DNA from: Niebla homalea
Taxonomy: Eukaryota; Ascomycota; Lecanoromycetes; Lecanorales; Ramalinaceae
Direction of reading: 5' to 3'
Length of the DNA stretch: 64,000 bases
NCBI GenBank assembly: GCA_019925105.1
Contig: JAHGAU010000033.1
Coordinates: 310,001-374,000, forward strand
Positions 1-9,419 of the stretch are shown one piece after another (position 1 is the first letter of the stretch; every line of letters begins with the position of its first letter). Below the pieces are notes generated by a model. That model was not told the DNA's origin. It made no database searches and worked only from the letters and a program-made list of their open reading frames with translations. Position numbers and translations under genes: made by a program.

Positions 1-160
1 CCCTCACCACCCTCACCACCCTCACCTGCACCATCACCTGCACTACCTACTGCACCCTCACCTACTGCACCCTCACCTACTGCACCCTCACCTACTGCAC
101 CCTCACCTACTGCACCCTCACCTACTGCACCCTCACCTACTGCACCCTCACCTACTGCGA
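1..160. repeat. Minisatellite, 15-bp unit
   Basis: About eight copies of the 15-bp unit ccctcacctactgca run from about 45 to 157, preceded by shorter ccctcacca copies (9-bp step) at 1-27. CA dinucleotides are plentiful, so this stretch has escaped the CpA mutation seen in the rest of the window. Read on the minus strand the unit gives an open five-residue repeat (AVGEG), but no start codon or complete frame supports a gene. Confidence 0.9.
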
Positions 161-299
161 ACCCTTTACTAAGCCCTTCACCAGGCCCTTCACTATAATG
201 CGACGCCCGATACCCGCATGCCCCTACCGCAACAGGCCGAAAAATACCGTGATTTGGATGGAGAACCTGAGAGGTAAGCAAGGCCCTTTACCTGCACCC

Positions 300-430
300 T
301 TACCCCACCCTCAGCAAACCCTTTACTAAGCCCTTTACCAGGCCCTTTACCAAGCCCCTTGCGAAGCCCTTTACCAGCCCCTTTACCAGCCCCTTTACCA
401 GCCCCTTTACCAGCCCCTTTATTAAGCCCT
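300..430. repeat. Minisatellite, 12-bp unit
   Basis: Head-to-tail copies of a 12-bp unit (cccctttaccag) fill 361-420, with looser variants from about 300 and further related motifs near 160-195. On the minus strand the copies read as a Gly-Lys-Gly-Ala repeat inside an 80-codon open frame (193-435). The frame is low-complexity and has no recognisable domain, so the repeat is annotated rather than a gene. The stretch 195-290 between the two repeat blocks is unique and unclassified. Confidence 0.85.
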
Positions 431-565
431 TTCATAAATAAGTATATATTTAGATAGTAAAAAAAAAATAATAATACTTAAATACCATATATAAAACGTA
501 TTATTATTATATTACTTAGTTTTTTTTTTAAGTTACTTTAACGCGGAGTTGAAGTTAAGTTGAAG

Positions 566-632
566 TCGAGTTAACGCCGAGTTAACGCCGAGTTAACGCC
601 GAGTTGACGCCGAGTTAACGCCGAGTTGACGG
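566..632. repeat. Tandem repeat, 11-bp unit
   Basis: About six copies of gagttaacgcc (some gagttgacgcc) lie head to tail. Looser relatives (ttcactttaacg, gcggagttcacgcc) continue to about 720. The flanks 436-565 and 633-860 hold AT-rich and mixed sequence with no gene that I can see. Confidence 0.85.
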
Positions 633-869
633 CACTTTTAATTCAAATTCACTTTAACGTATCTTTTAAAAAAAATTCACTTTAACTTTTAAGCGGAGTT
701 CACGCCACTTGTATTTTGCAGCCACTTCAAGCGTTAACTTAACGTTGACGTAACGTTTTCCGCTTTATAGGATTCGGTAAGGTACGGGTTATTCTTAACG
801 AGGACATTAAACCCCGGGTTATACCCTTGCAAACTCACTAAGCCCCTAGATTATGCTTACGGGCCACTG

Positions 870-1181
870 AATCCGGGTCCGGCCTAGGAGGTTCGGATTT
901 ACACCGGAGGTGATCTCCTTTAGGTAAGGAGCTCTCAACCCCTATTTACCTACCCAATTAGGTTTTAAGAGGACCTCCAGCCCGGGGGGGTAACTCCCCC
1001 CCGGAAACGTGGTTTATAGTCTGTGGGCTCGGGGACGAGCCCATAGGAGAGGGGATACTGTTATGGCAGTACCTACCCTGGAGCAAGGGCTCCAGGGTAG
1101 GGCCTACCCCTGGGGGTGATCCCCCGGGTAGACTACCTTCTCATATATGGTAATAGCGGCTTACCCCTAAGCGCTATTACC
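870..1181. other. Array of GC-rich stem-loops
   Basis: Five strong stem-loops follow one another almost without spacers. They are 982-1004 (9-bp stem, 5-nt loop), 1024-1043 (8-bp stem, loop GGGA), 1073-1100 (12-bp perfect stem, loop AAGG), 1104-1131 (11-bp stem with a 2-nt bulge) and 1149-1181 (14-bp stem with one bulged base, loop CCCC). Weaker ones precede them at 870-899, 906-918 and 922-951. The block is unmutated and far richer in G+C than the rest of the window. No coding frame is evident. It could be a structured RNA, a palindromic mobile cluster of the kind known from fungal mitochondria, or part of an unknown repeat. The function is unknown. Confidence 0.8.
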
Positions 1182-1204
1182 TACCCCGGATAGCTACTTT
1201 TGTC

Positions 1205-1235
1205 CATGAGATGGCCGAGTGGTTATCACCCTGAC
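1205..1235 (+). pseudogene. tRNA-like 5' fragment (A-box)
   Basis: TGGCCGAGTGG at 1212-1222 fits the RNA polymerase III A-box consensus and the D-arm of Ser/Leu tRNAs, followed by GGTTATC. The sequence then changes within about 20 bp to mutated AT-rich DNA, and no anticodon arm or B-box follows. It may be the head of a SINE or a tRNA gene cut by the transposon cluster; chance cannot be excluded. Confidence 0.3.
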
Positions 1236-1239
1236 AAAT

Positions 1240-2335
1240 ATTATTAAGGGCCTTACCGTTTACTTTATCCTAACGACGGACAAGGACTATATAGTAAGAA
1301 AAGTAAATAGTTATAACTTAAGATTTTAATAAAGCTATTAATAATTTTATTAAAAGGCTAAATAATTATTAAAAGTATTATAGTAATACTTATCGATATT
1401 ATAATAAAAACTACTATATTCCCATAAGTGGTAACTTCCGGGGTAAATACTTCCTCGTTACTTAAATAATATTCGATTTATAAAGTAATAATCTCCGTAA
1501 TAATAATATTAATAATAACGGTAACCTTATACCACCCGATAATATTATAAAGCTTATTATAAAACGTAACCCTATTAATATTACTTTAACGCACCCTTTA
1601 ATTAAGGAACGATAAAAAGTTAAGTAAAAACGATAAGAAAATAAACGGATTATATAAAAGGAGAAGTATAAGTAAGCCCATTTATAACAAGAAGAAGAAT
1701 AAAATAAGCTTATAGATAACTATTTAAAGGCTTAATCGATATAAATAGATATAAATAATATATAATATACTTAACGGTTAATATAACAATCCATAATACC
1801 TTTAAAACCCGTATTACCGCCGCTCCCTTAACCTTAAAATCCACCTATTACATAGTTTACTACTTAAACGGCTCCCGCCCACTCTTAATCTCCGAATAGG
1901 TCTTTAGTAAATATTACCCAAATTTCTATAATTAAACTTAAGAGATTTAACCCTTTAATTAAACGATTTAAAGAGGAACTTATATAAAAGGCTTTTTAAT
2001 AATAAAAAAGCAATAGTACGTAAAGGCTAGAGAAACAATAAGCTTACCTAAATATAAAACGGAAATATGATTTGTATTTCTAGAGCTTTAATAAGCTTAA
2101 AGGTATATTTAATCGTTAATTAAATATCTATAAGCTCGGCTTATAAGTAAATATACCGGATAAGTTAATAAAACGGTTTTATAATAATATCTCTAAATTT
2201 AAACCGTATTAACGTAACGTTTATAAGCTATAAATACGGGTGGTTAATATAAGGTATCGTAAACGGGATAGAGAGGTTCAAGATAAGGCCGTAAATGGAT
2301 TTTAAGATGCGGAGCATAAACGGAGTATAGAATAA
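1240..2335 (+). other. Unclassified mutated repeat
   Basis: This is AT-rich sequence with the RIP signature. The plus strand has a reading frame (roughly 1590-2330) in which most stops are TAA or TAG at positions that could have been CAA or CAG, suggesting a degraded protein gene. I recognise no domain in it. It may be the left remnant of one of the Copia elements whose 3' ends lie at 4615-6569, or a different transposon. Confidence 0.4.
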
Positions 2336-2344
2336 AAAGCATAA

Positions 2345-3330
2345 AGCATAAAGTAAAGGGTATATATTCATCACAACGTACTTTCCTTATTTACCTTAAA
2401 TACCCCATCTTTATATTGCTATAGTTTATGCAATAAAGCTTTATAATCACCTTTAAACCGATAGCCTGCTATATTATAACGGAAATATTAAGTAATAAAA
2501 CGATTACCTATATTTACTGTTCTCCACCGTAAACTTAAGAAAGCCTCCGAAGTCTTACTTATAATGTGGCCGTAGCTCTTAAAAGTAATGCTTTATTTAA
2601 GTTTTTAATACGCTGAAAATAAGTTTAATCGGGTAATAAATATTTAATAATATAGCCTTTAACCTTGATGGCCTCTTTAATTCAGAGGGAAACGTAGATA
2701 TTAACGTTATTTATATAAATAATACTATTTATAATAGGGTAAACGTTATATTAAGGTAAAAGCTTATCTATAAACCACTAATAGAGCTCGTTACCGTTAT
2801 AGTAGCCCTTTTTAATAGACGTATATGGTAGGTATCCATTTATTATATATACCGGTAGAATCGACCACGTCTCCCCGCGATTAATATTTACGTAATAACG
2901 GACTGGCTTACTAATAGGTCCGTATACTATTAATCGTTAATAGCTTTAAGCTTTAAAGAGCGACTTATTAATAAAGACAAGTTAATAAGTAAGGTAATTG
3001 CTTATATCTGCTTACTATATAGTTTATAAGAGGGCGCTTTAAGGGCCGATATATTAACCTTTCTTCCGACTTATCCCCTGGTCTTTCAGTATAACCGATA
3101 ATCTTTATTATAATAATTTTATATCCCATTTTTCTTTAAGTTATTAATAAAGTTCACTTTAAAAAACTAAAGGATAACGTCACTGGTATTTAAGTAATGT
3201 CAATAAGGCCGTAAGGTAAAGCTTGGGCTATAAACCTTTAAGGGATTGCCTGGGTAACTCCAATTGTTTATACTTCTATATACGTTTTTCTTATTTATAA
3301 GCTATAATTTAATGGATATACGCTCTCTTA
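2345..3330 (-). pseudogene. Tc1-like DDE transposase relic
   Basis: Read on the minus strand, 2640-2900 gives a nearly continuous frame typical of fungal DDE_3 (Tc1/mariner-type) transposases. It has ETWSILP and NGYLPYT, then KKGYYNGNELY with WFIDKLLP after a stop, then INSIIYINNVNIYVS where the catalytic Asp-Asn is now Asn-Asn. An LLPD motif at about 2630 matches the position of the PPYSPD-like block. Upstream, 3230-3330 reads GVTQ-A-IP-RFIAQALPYG, which looks like the helix-turn-helix side. Several stops, mostly Gln or Trp positions, and probable small indels make it dead. I could not find paired terminal inverted repeats. Length and motif order fit a transposase of about 320-400 residues. 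Confidence 0.75.
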
Positions 3331-3559
3331 ATAAAAGCGGTCGGTTTCCAATGGTTATAAAGTAAAAGATAAGCATTATGCTTAATAGAAAAGTCGATCT
3401 TACGGAAAACTATAGCTGTACCTGCTTAGAAAGCTATTAGTAAGTGGCCTTTAATTCACTAACACCAGAAATCTACTTATTAATGCGATAATTAAGTAAT
3501 GCGTACAGTAATAAATATTGCGTAATGCTTCAATAAATTTATATGGTGGTGGCTAACAA

Positions 3560-4462
3560 AAGCTCGGGAGAGGTGCGTTTTTTTTTTGCCAAGCATTTGC
3601 AAGCTTCTCAAGTATGCTAATTCTTCTTACTTAACGAGAACCGTAATTCAGGGGCTAATAATAAGTAATAGAGCTTCTTAATCTTAACGGACCGTTTAAG
3701 GTATAAAGCTTATAAAGTATATATAATACGCCGGGTAAAGGAACGTTATTTAAATATAAATAGTTTAATTACGGGTTAAAATAATAAAGTATATAAATTA
3801 AGATAATCGATATATTCTTAATAATCTTAATAATAATAAAAATCTTAATAAAGAGCCCCTGGAAATAAAGTTATAATTAATTTGGATTTTAATAATTTTA
3901 ATAAAAAGGAAAAAGCCTTAAAAGTAAATATTTTACTTCTTTTTATACTTAAACTTTAATACGGTAATTAAGGTAAACTTTAATATAAAGCTGGAATAAT
4001 AATATTTTAAATTAAATAATTAACTTAATTAAAAGGTTAAGTATATATAATAGTAGGCTTTATAGGCCGCTTTAATCGCCTTAATAATAAATAAACGTTT
4101 CCTTGTATTCTTTAAAGGTATTAACGTATATATTAAGGGTCCGCCGATTAAACGGCCCTATAAATGCTCCTATACCCTTATAGCGTACGCGTAGATCGGT
4201 ATATAAGGCTATTATACTTTACGGTCTGCGTATAAATAGGGTTTCAGGCTGGGTATCGTCCTAGCCTTCTTATTTTTTATCCCAGCCTCCTTATTTTTCT
4301 GGTAATTAAGGCTTAAATCGACAGGACTATTAAGTAATTATAAAGTTATAATAATGGTAAAAGCCGTTACGATACTAATAAAGCGATAATACGGCTCTTA
4401 AGGTATTTAAGCTATCGTTATTAAGGCTTATTAATTACTGAGCGTAGTGGTAAGCATATAAG
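3560..4462 (-). pseudogene. Copia-B gag-side internal region (minus)
   Basis: This region lies just inside the primer binding site and 5' LTR of a minus-strand Copia-B copy, so it should hold its leader and gag. On the minus strand a mostly open frame runs from about 4410 towards 3700, with stops mainly of the TAA/TAG kind expected from mutated Gln codons. No zinc knuckle is clear. The body is cut short: to the left the Tc1-like relic begins, and no matching left-hand 3' LTR was found, so the copy is truncated or interrupted. Confidence 0.45.
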
Positions 4463-4476
4463 CCGGGCTTATAACC
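4463..4476 (-). promoter_or_regulatory. Primer binding site, Copia-B (minus)
   Basis: The reverse complement reads GGTTATAAGCCCGG, directly next to the 5' LTR end at 4477. The same 14-mer follows the 5' LTRs of the A2 and D copies at 13133 and 29261. With one RIP change undone (TG to TA) it would match the anticodon arm of initiator tRNA-Met. Its position shows that the LTR at 4477-4614 is a 5' LTR reading leftwards. Confidence 0.8.
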
Positions 4477-4614
4477 TAATGAAATAATAAGGTGTAACTT
4501 ACTTAGTTAAGTACTATGTAAAGTGTTAAGCGATATCTATCTATAAGAAGTCCAGGAAGTAGGTTAGCCCCCTTTTGGTAATAGCCGAGGTCTTTGCCTT
4601 CTGCACTTCTAACA
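4477..4614 (-). repeat. Copia-B 5' LTR (minus)
   Basis: This 138-bp LTR is the reverse complement of 5038-5175 apart from mostly C/T and G/A differences. On the minus strand it begins TGTTAGAAG and ends before the primer binding site. It is in inverted orientation to the LTR 423 bp to the right, so the pair can fold back. Mutation is moderate. Confidence 0.9.
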
Positions 4615-5037
4615 GTTTAAATACGATACTAGGGCCCTTGCCCTTACCACGGTAATCTTTTATAATAATTAAAAAGCGATTACACTGGCTAAGGACCCTA
4701 TAAATTACTTAAAGACAAAGCATATATATATTAAATACTGCTTTCTCCGGGAGTATATAACCAACAAATAGGTGGAGCTTATATACTATCCTACCGGTAA
4801 TATGGTAACGGATAACCTAATAAAGCCGTTATTAAGGGACGCTTTTTAAAAATTCAGAAATTATTTAGGATTAAAGTAACTATACCTCTGGAGTTTAGGA
4901 TATACCCCTTATTATTGGAGTTAAGGTGGATACACCCATTGCTGCGGTGATACGGTTCAGTAAGAGCTTTTGCTTTAACCCTTACTTAATAGCTGGTACG
5001 GTGTTATAATATTATAAAGCTACTGATCGAGTGGGAG
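4615..5037 (+). pseudogene. Copia-B (copy B1) RNase H end and 3' UTR
   Basis: The plus-strand frame from about 4690 reads the C-terminal end of a Copia RNase H: DPINYLKTKHIYIKYCF, then YYPTGNMVTDNLIKPLLRDAF, matching the conserved NPxxHxRTKHIDI and LTKPL blocks. It leads to a purine stretch (gagtgggag) and the 3' LTR at 5038. Everything upstream of 4615 in this copy is missing, because the minus-strand Copia-B copy abuts here. The same sequence recurs, more mutated, at 6300-6569 plus 12585-12733. Confidence 0.8.
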
Positions 5038-5175
5038 TATCAGAAGTGCAGAAGGCAGAAACCTCGGCTATTACCAAAAGGGGACTAGCCTACTTCCTGG
5101 ACTTCTCATAGATAGATATCGCTCAGCACCTTACATAGTATCCAACTAAGCAAGTTACACCCTACCATTTCAACA
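5038..5175 (+). repeat. Copia-B 3' LTR (copy B1)
   Basis: This 138-bp LTR starts tatcagaag right after the purine tract gagtgggag and ends tttcaaca. CA and TG dinucleotides are frequent, so it is one of the least mutated parts of the left cluster. Its partner 5' LTR is not in the window. Confidence 0.9.
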
Positions 5176-6102
5176 AAATATAAATAGTTAAAAAGGCTTT
5201 ATAGCTTAAGTAACTTCTGGGTGAAATTAAATTATATTAAGCCGGGAATTTTTTTACCGTTATTATTTACGGAAATAACTAAGGTATTATAGCTTTTATT
5301 AAAAATCCTATATTCTATACCCGGATTAAGTATATAAATATTTAATAATATTAGCTTTAAGAAATTATAAAAGATGGCCGGGTAAATTTAAAATATATCC
5401 TCACGTATAAGTAAGTCGCTAACGGCTTAATAAAGCCCCTATCATATTAACCCTTTAAGGAGTTCCATAAGGTACTTAAACTTAAAGTACCCCCGGAACG
5501 TCCTTATATTAACTGAAGTTTTATTAATAATATTAATAACCTTATAGCTTTATTTTTAAGCCATTTAAAATAAGCTTTAAGCTATTTATAAAGGGAGCTT
5601 TAAGTTACTTATAAAGAGGCTATTATTAGTCTTAAGGAACTTAAAATACGTTTTGATATAAATTTTATATATAAGGTACCTTAAAAAGGTTAAAAAAAAC
5701 ATTTTAAAAGGGGGGTAAATCGCAAAAAACAATATTTACCCCGGAGTATACCCGGATGAAATCACGTACCCCGGGGGGTTATTAAAAAATAATTTAAAAT
5801 ATAAGGGAGCTCGCCGTCGCTACGCCGGCTTTATAATTTAAGGGAGCAAGTATTATATATTTAGGGCTATATGTATAATCTTCCAAGGTACTTTACCATA
5901 AAAGGACTATCGTTATAAAGGAGTAAAAAATTACCGCTATAAGGGAGCTTTAACAGCTTATAGAAAATATTACTTAAATAAAATAAACGTTATATAAAGA
6001 TTAAAACTTAAAGAAAGTAATAGAATATAATATCGTAAATAAATAATTATATACCTAACCAAAATAAATATAAGGTAATATATATTAAAGCTCGAAGGGG
6101 AG
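5176..6102 (+). pseudogene. Copia-C 3' end (RNase H and 3' UTR)
   Basis: At 5285-5520 the plus strand reads the tail of a Copia polyprotein: KNPIFYTRIKYINI, then RVNLKYI, ANGLIKPLS and PFKEFHKVLKL, corresponding to the RNase H blocks around KHIDIRYHF and ADGLTKPL. About 580 bp of 3' untranslated sequence follows, including a hairpin at 5712-5742 and a GC-rich patch near 5810, then the purine tract ctcgaaggggag and LTR-C. The 5' part of this element is absent; its left edge abuts the Copia-B LTR end at 5175, as expected if copy B1 landed inside Copia-C. Confidence 0.75.
5712..5742 (+). other. 3' UTR stem-loop of Copia-C
   Basis: GGGGTAAAT (5712-5720) pairs with ATTTACCCC (5734-5742), a 9-bp stem around a loop containing CAAAAAAC. 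A related hairpin with the same loop core lies in the 3' region of Copia-D at 35355-35385. It may act as an RNA signal or terminator; the role is unknown. Confidence 0.6.
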
Positions 6103-6254
6103 TATTAAAAGTATTTATATTAGTTACCCGGTACTCGGATAAATTAGATATAATCCGAAGTTAGACCGGATTAAGGTAGCCGGGATTCAGGAGTACTTAG
6201 TCGCACTTCTATACATAGAGAATAATGAAGTAACTTACACCTCACATTTCAAGA
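6103..6254 (+). repeat. Copia-C 3' LTR
   Basis: The sequence starts tattaaaag after the purine tract, and ends tttcaaga near 6254 by analogy with the LTR-A and LTR-B ends. Part of it is found again in reverse orientation at 12876-12962, which supports its status as a repeat end. The exact right boundary is uncertain by a few bases. Confidence 0.65.
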
Positions 6255-6569
6255 TTACTGGCCCTTAAGGATAAGGATATTATATAGAGATATATTCTTC
6301 TTACCTAACTTAAATTTTTCATTAAGGCTTTTACCTTTACTATAAAAATATTTTTTAATTATTAAGGATCGATTATATTAATTAAAGACCCTATAAATTA
6401 CTTCAAGATAAAATATATATATCTTAAGTATTATTTCCTCCGGGAGTATATGGTTACTAAATAGGTAAATTTTATATATTATTTTACCGGTAATATAATA
6501 ACGACTATTAAGGAACGCTTTTTAAAAATATAGAAATTATTTAAAACTAGAATAATTATACCTCTAAAG
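6255..6569 (+). pseudogene. Copia-B (copy B2) RNase H end, left part
   Basis: This aligns base by base with 4615-4876 of copy B1, including the RNase H tail and the step up to tacctctaaag, but is much more mutated. It is interrupted at 6569 by the Copia-A1 insertion and resumes at 12585. The five bases taaag (6565-6569) are the left target-site duplication of A1. Confidence 0.8.
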
Positions 6570-6731
6570 TGTTAAATGTACAGGATCGCCACTTGGGAGA
6601 TTACGTAACGCGGATCAGATTAGATAAGGCGGACGTGTTAAACCCAAGTGGGATAGCGGTATATAGTTTTATATATAGTTTTACTTTATATATAATAATA
6701 ATTAAGTAACTTATATTTCTTAACTTTAATA
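6570..6731 (+). repeat. Copia-A1 5' LTR
   Basis: This 162-bp LTR starts tgttaaatg and ends tttaata (tttcaaca in the 3' copy). It is more mutated than its 3' partner, especially in its right half, where the 3' copy keeps many CA and TG steps. Confidence 0.95.
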
Positions 6732-6745
6732 AGTTATAAGCCCGG
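6732..6745 (+). promoter_or_regulatory. Primer binding site, Copia-A1
   Basis: AGTTATAAGCCCGG directly follows the 5' LTR. It differs from the A2 and D sites only at the first base (G to A). It matches the anticodon arm of initiator tRNA-Met rather than the tRNA 3' end, which implies priming from a cut (half) tRNA as in Drosophila copia. Confidence 0.8.
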
Positions 6746-6849
6746 GTTACGTATTTAAATACTTAAATAACGTCTTCTTAATATTTAATTTGGCCTATAA
6801 ACGGTAATAAACTTATAATATAAAATATATCCGTAAATAATATTTATAC

Positions 6850-9000
6850 GCAGATTATATTATTAAAAATCGATTTAATTAAGCGTATAATATTATAGTT
6901 ATAAATAAAGAAGTTTACTTAATTTTTTATATTTTTAAATTAAAAAAGAAGGACGTTTTATTAACGAGAATATATAAACCGTTATTTCCCAGCCCTATTA
7001 AAGGCCGTAAACGTTTATATATTAAAAAATTAAATTAACGTTAAATTAACGGAGTTAAAACGTAAAGCTTTTAAGGCTAACCTATATATGTAGAACCTTA
7101 ACCGGGGTTTAAATAAAAATTCAAAACGTTAAATAAATATTAAATATATTATAAAACTTTACTGAGTTTAAAACCTTAAAAACCGTATTAAAATCGAGTT
7201 TTTCAAAATTAATTAAAAATAGATTACTCGGATTTAAGCGTATTATAACCTAAATTTATTCATTTTAATTTAATTTTAAAAAATAAATACGGGATAAAAT
7301 AAATAATTAACGGTTAAACCTCTTAAAGTAAGGATTAATCCTTAAGAAAAAAAAAAAATTAAGAATTAATTATTAAATTCTTTAATAAATAATTAAACTT
7401 AAAACGAACTTATTTATTATAAATCGTAAAGATTAAAGCCTTTAAGTTAAAATAAAATAATTAAAATAAGTTTAAACGCTTTAATTATAAAGATTAAAAG
7501 CTTTTAAATAAAAAAAGGTAATAATCTTAAGGATATATATATAGCGTTATAATACGTTATAAAGTTCCGTTTTAAACTTAATTAAAATAAAGAATACTCT
7601 AATTAATAAAGCTTTATATTATTTATTACCTTAAAGTATATAATAATTTTATATAAAGTATAATATTTAAACCTTATTATTTATTAATATTATTATATAT
7701 AAAGTATCCTTTTTCCCTTTATACTTAAAGACTTAAAGAAGGAAGATTGTCTTAATTTAATTAATAAAGATTAAGTTGAAAACAGGGATTACTTATTATT
7801 ATAAACGTTAAAGTCGTACGATAACTTCAGTTTAAAAGCGTTTAAAAAACCCTTAATTAACCTATTAAATATTATTATTTTTAAATTAAATATAAATATT
7901 AAGAATTGGATATTATTATTTAACGTAAATTTTCTTTTATCCTTAAATAATAAATCTTTAAAGTATTAAACGTTATTAAACTTAAACTTAAATATTATTA
8001 ATAATTATAATATAATTAATATCTTATTAATACCGTTTTCCGTATACTTTATTAATAATAACGATTAAGAAAAACTTTATTATAAAAAAGTTTCCCTTAA
8101 GCTTATTCCTTTTATTAATAAATTAACGGTAATAAATATTATAGAGTTAATAAATAAAAGATTAAATAATAATTAATAACCTTTAAAAGCTAAAGAAAAA
8201 AAATACTTTTAAGGTATATATAACCTTAAAGAATTATTATAATATTAATATTAAATATTTAATTAATATTATAAAAAGCTTAAATATAATTTAAAAATAA
8301 CTTAAAAATTAATATAAACTATAAAGATTTAAACTATATATGGAGTTTATATAAAAGCTTATAAGCTTATAAAAGATCTTAAATATAATAATCGATAAAT
8401 ATAATAATTATTATTAAAAAATCTATATGAAAATTAAAATAATTAATAATTCTTTAATTATCCCGGATTATTTTATTATTTAAATATTCTTAAATAAATT
8501 AAAGGAGTCGTAATAAACGTAATACTTAATACTTACTTAAACGGCGGTATAATAAAGCCCGGGTGCCTTTAAATTTTACGATATTATATAAAAAGCCCGT
8601 AATAAAAAAGCTTAAGCGGCCATTTAATAATTAAACGTCTTAATATAAACCTATAAAAATACGTTAAAGGGTTATAATAAAAGGACTTTTAATAAGACCC
8701 GGGAAAAGCTTATTTATTAATATTATACTTAAAAAAGGCGTAATAATAAATATATTAAGGATAAATACTAAAACCTTTACCCTGAAAAAAAGCCCATAAA
8801 GTTCCGTATTAAAAAGCCTAAAATTATTAAGGAAATTATTACGCTTATAAACCTTTTAATAATTAACTTTTACTTATTAACATATATATAATAATTAATA
8901 ACGATAAAATTAATTACCTTAATAAAACTATAAAAGCTGGTAATCCTTAATAATAATTATAATCAATATATTTTTTATAAAAAAAGATTTTTTTAAAAGG
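6850..9000 (+). pseudogene. Copia-A1 gag and protease region
   Basis: This is the degraded 5' part of the polyprotein. At about 8690-8770 a Cys-Cys-His-Cys zinc knuckle can be traced with its Cys positions changed to Tyr (IYQYYT, then RRNNKYIKDKY), followed by NLYPEKKPIKFRIKKPKI. Protease should lie at about 8860-9000, but its Asp-Ser-Gly is not clear. Upstream the frame is riddled with stops, and I cannot define the gag start. Its counterpart in A2 is 13147-14028 plus 19907-21300. Confidence 0.7.
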
Positions 9001-9419
9001 AGTTAAGATTTTATTAATCCTCGTTTTTAAGGCCCGGACTAATAAGAACGAGTTATATAAAGGGTATAAATATTACTTATATAATATATAGGGTAAATAA
9101 TAAGCCCGTTAAAGTAAAATTTATAGATATAATATATTCTTTAATGAACTTAATTAATTTTATATTTAAAACGTAACTTTTAAACTATAAGGTTTAACTT
9201 AATATAACGCGGACGGTCCGGATGGTAATATATAGTTAGAAAAAGTTCACTTATAGTAGGTAAAACGGCCTATTTATAATCGATTTATAAAAACTTACCC
9301 TTATTATAATAACGTTTAACGTATTTTCAGTTATATTTACTTAATATATACGTATAGGTTACCTTAAAGCTCAGAAATTATTTTAATTAATAGATATATT
9401 AACTAAGATAGATCTTAAA

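Noticed and set aside
1..160. Telomere repeat
   Set aside because: The units are ccctcacctactgca and ccctcacca, not the CCCTAA repeat usual in filamentous fungi.
193..435. 80-codon minus-strand open frame rich in Gly-Lys repeats
   Set aside because: It is a translation of the 12-bp minisatellite plus unrelated flank, with no domain and no supporting signals.
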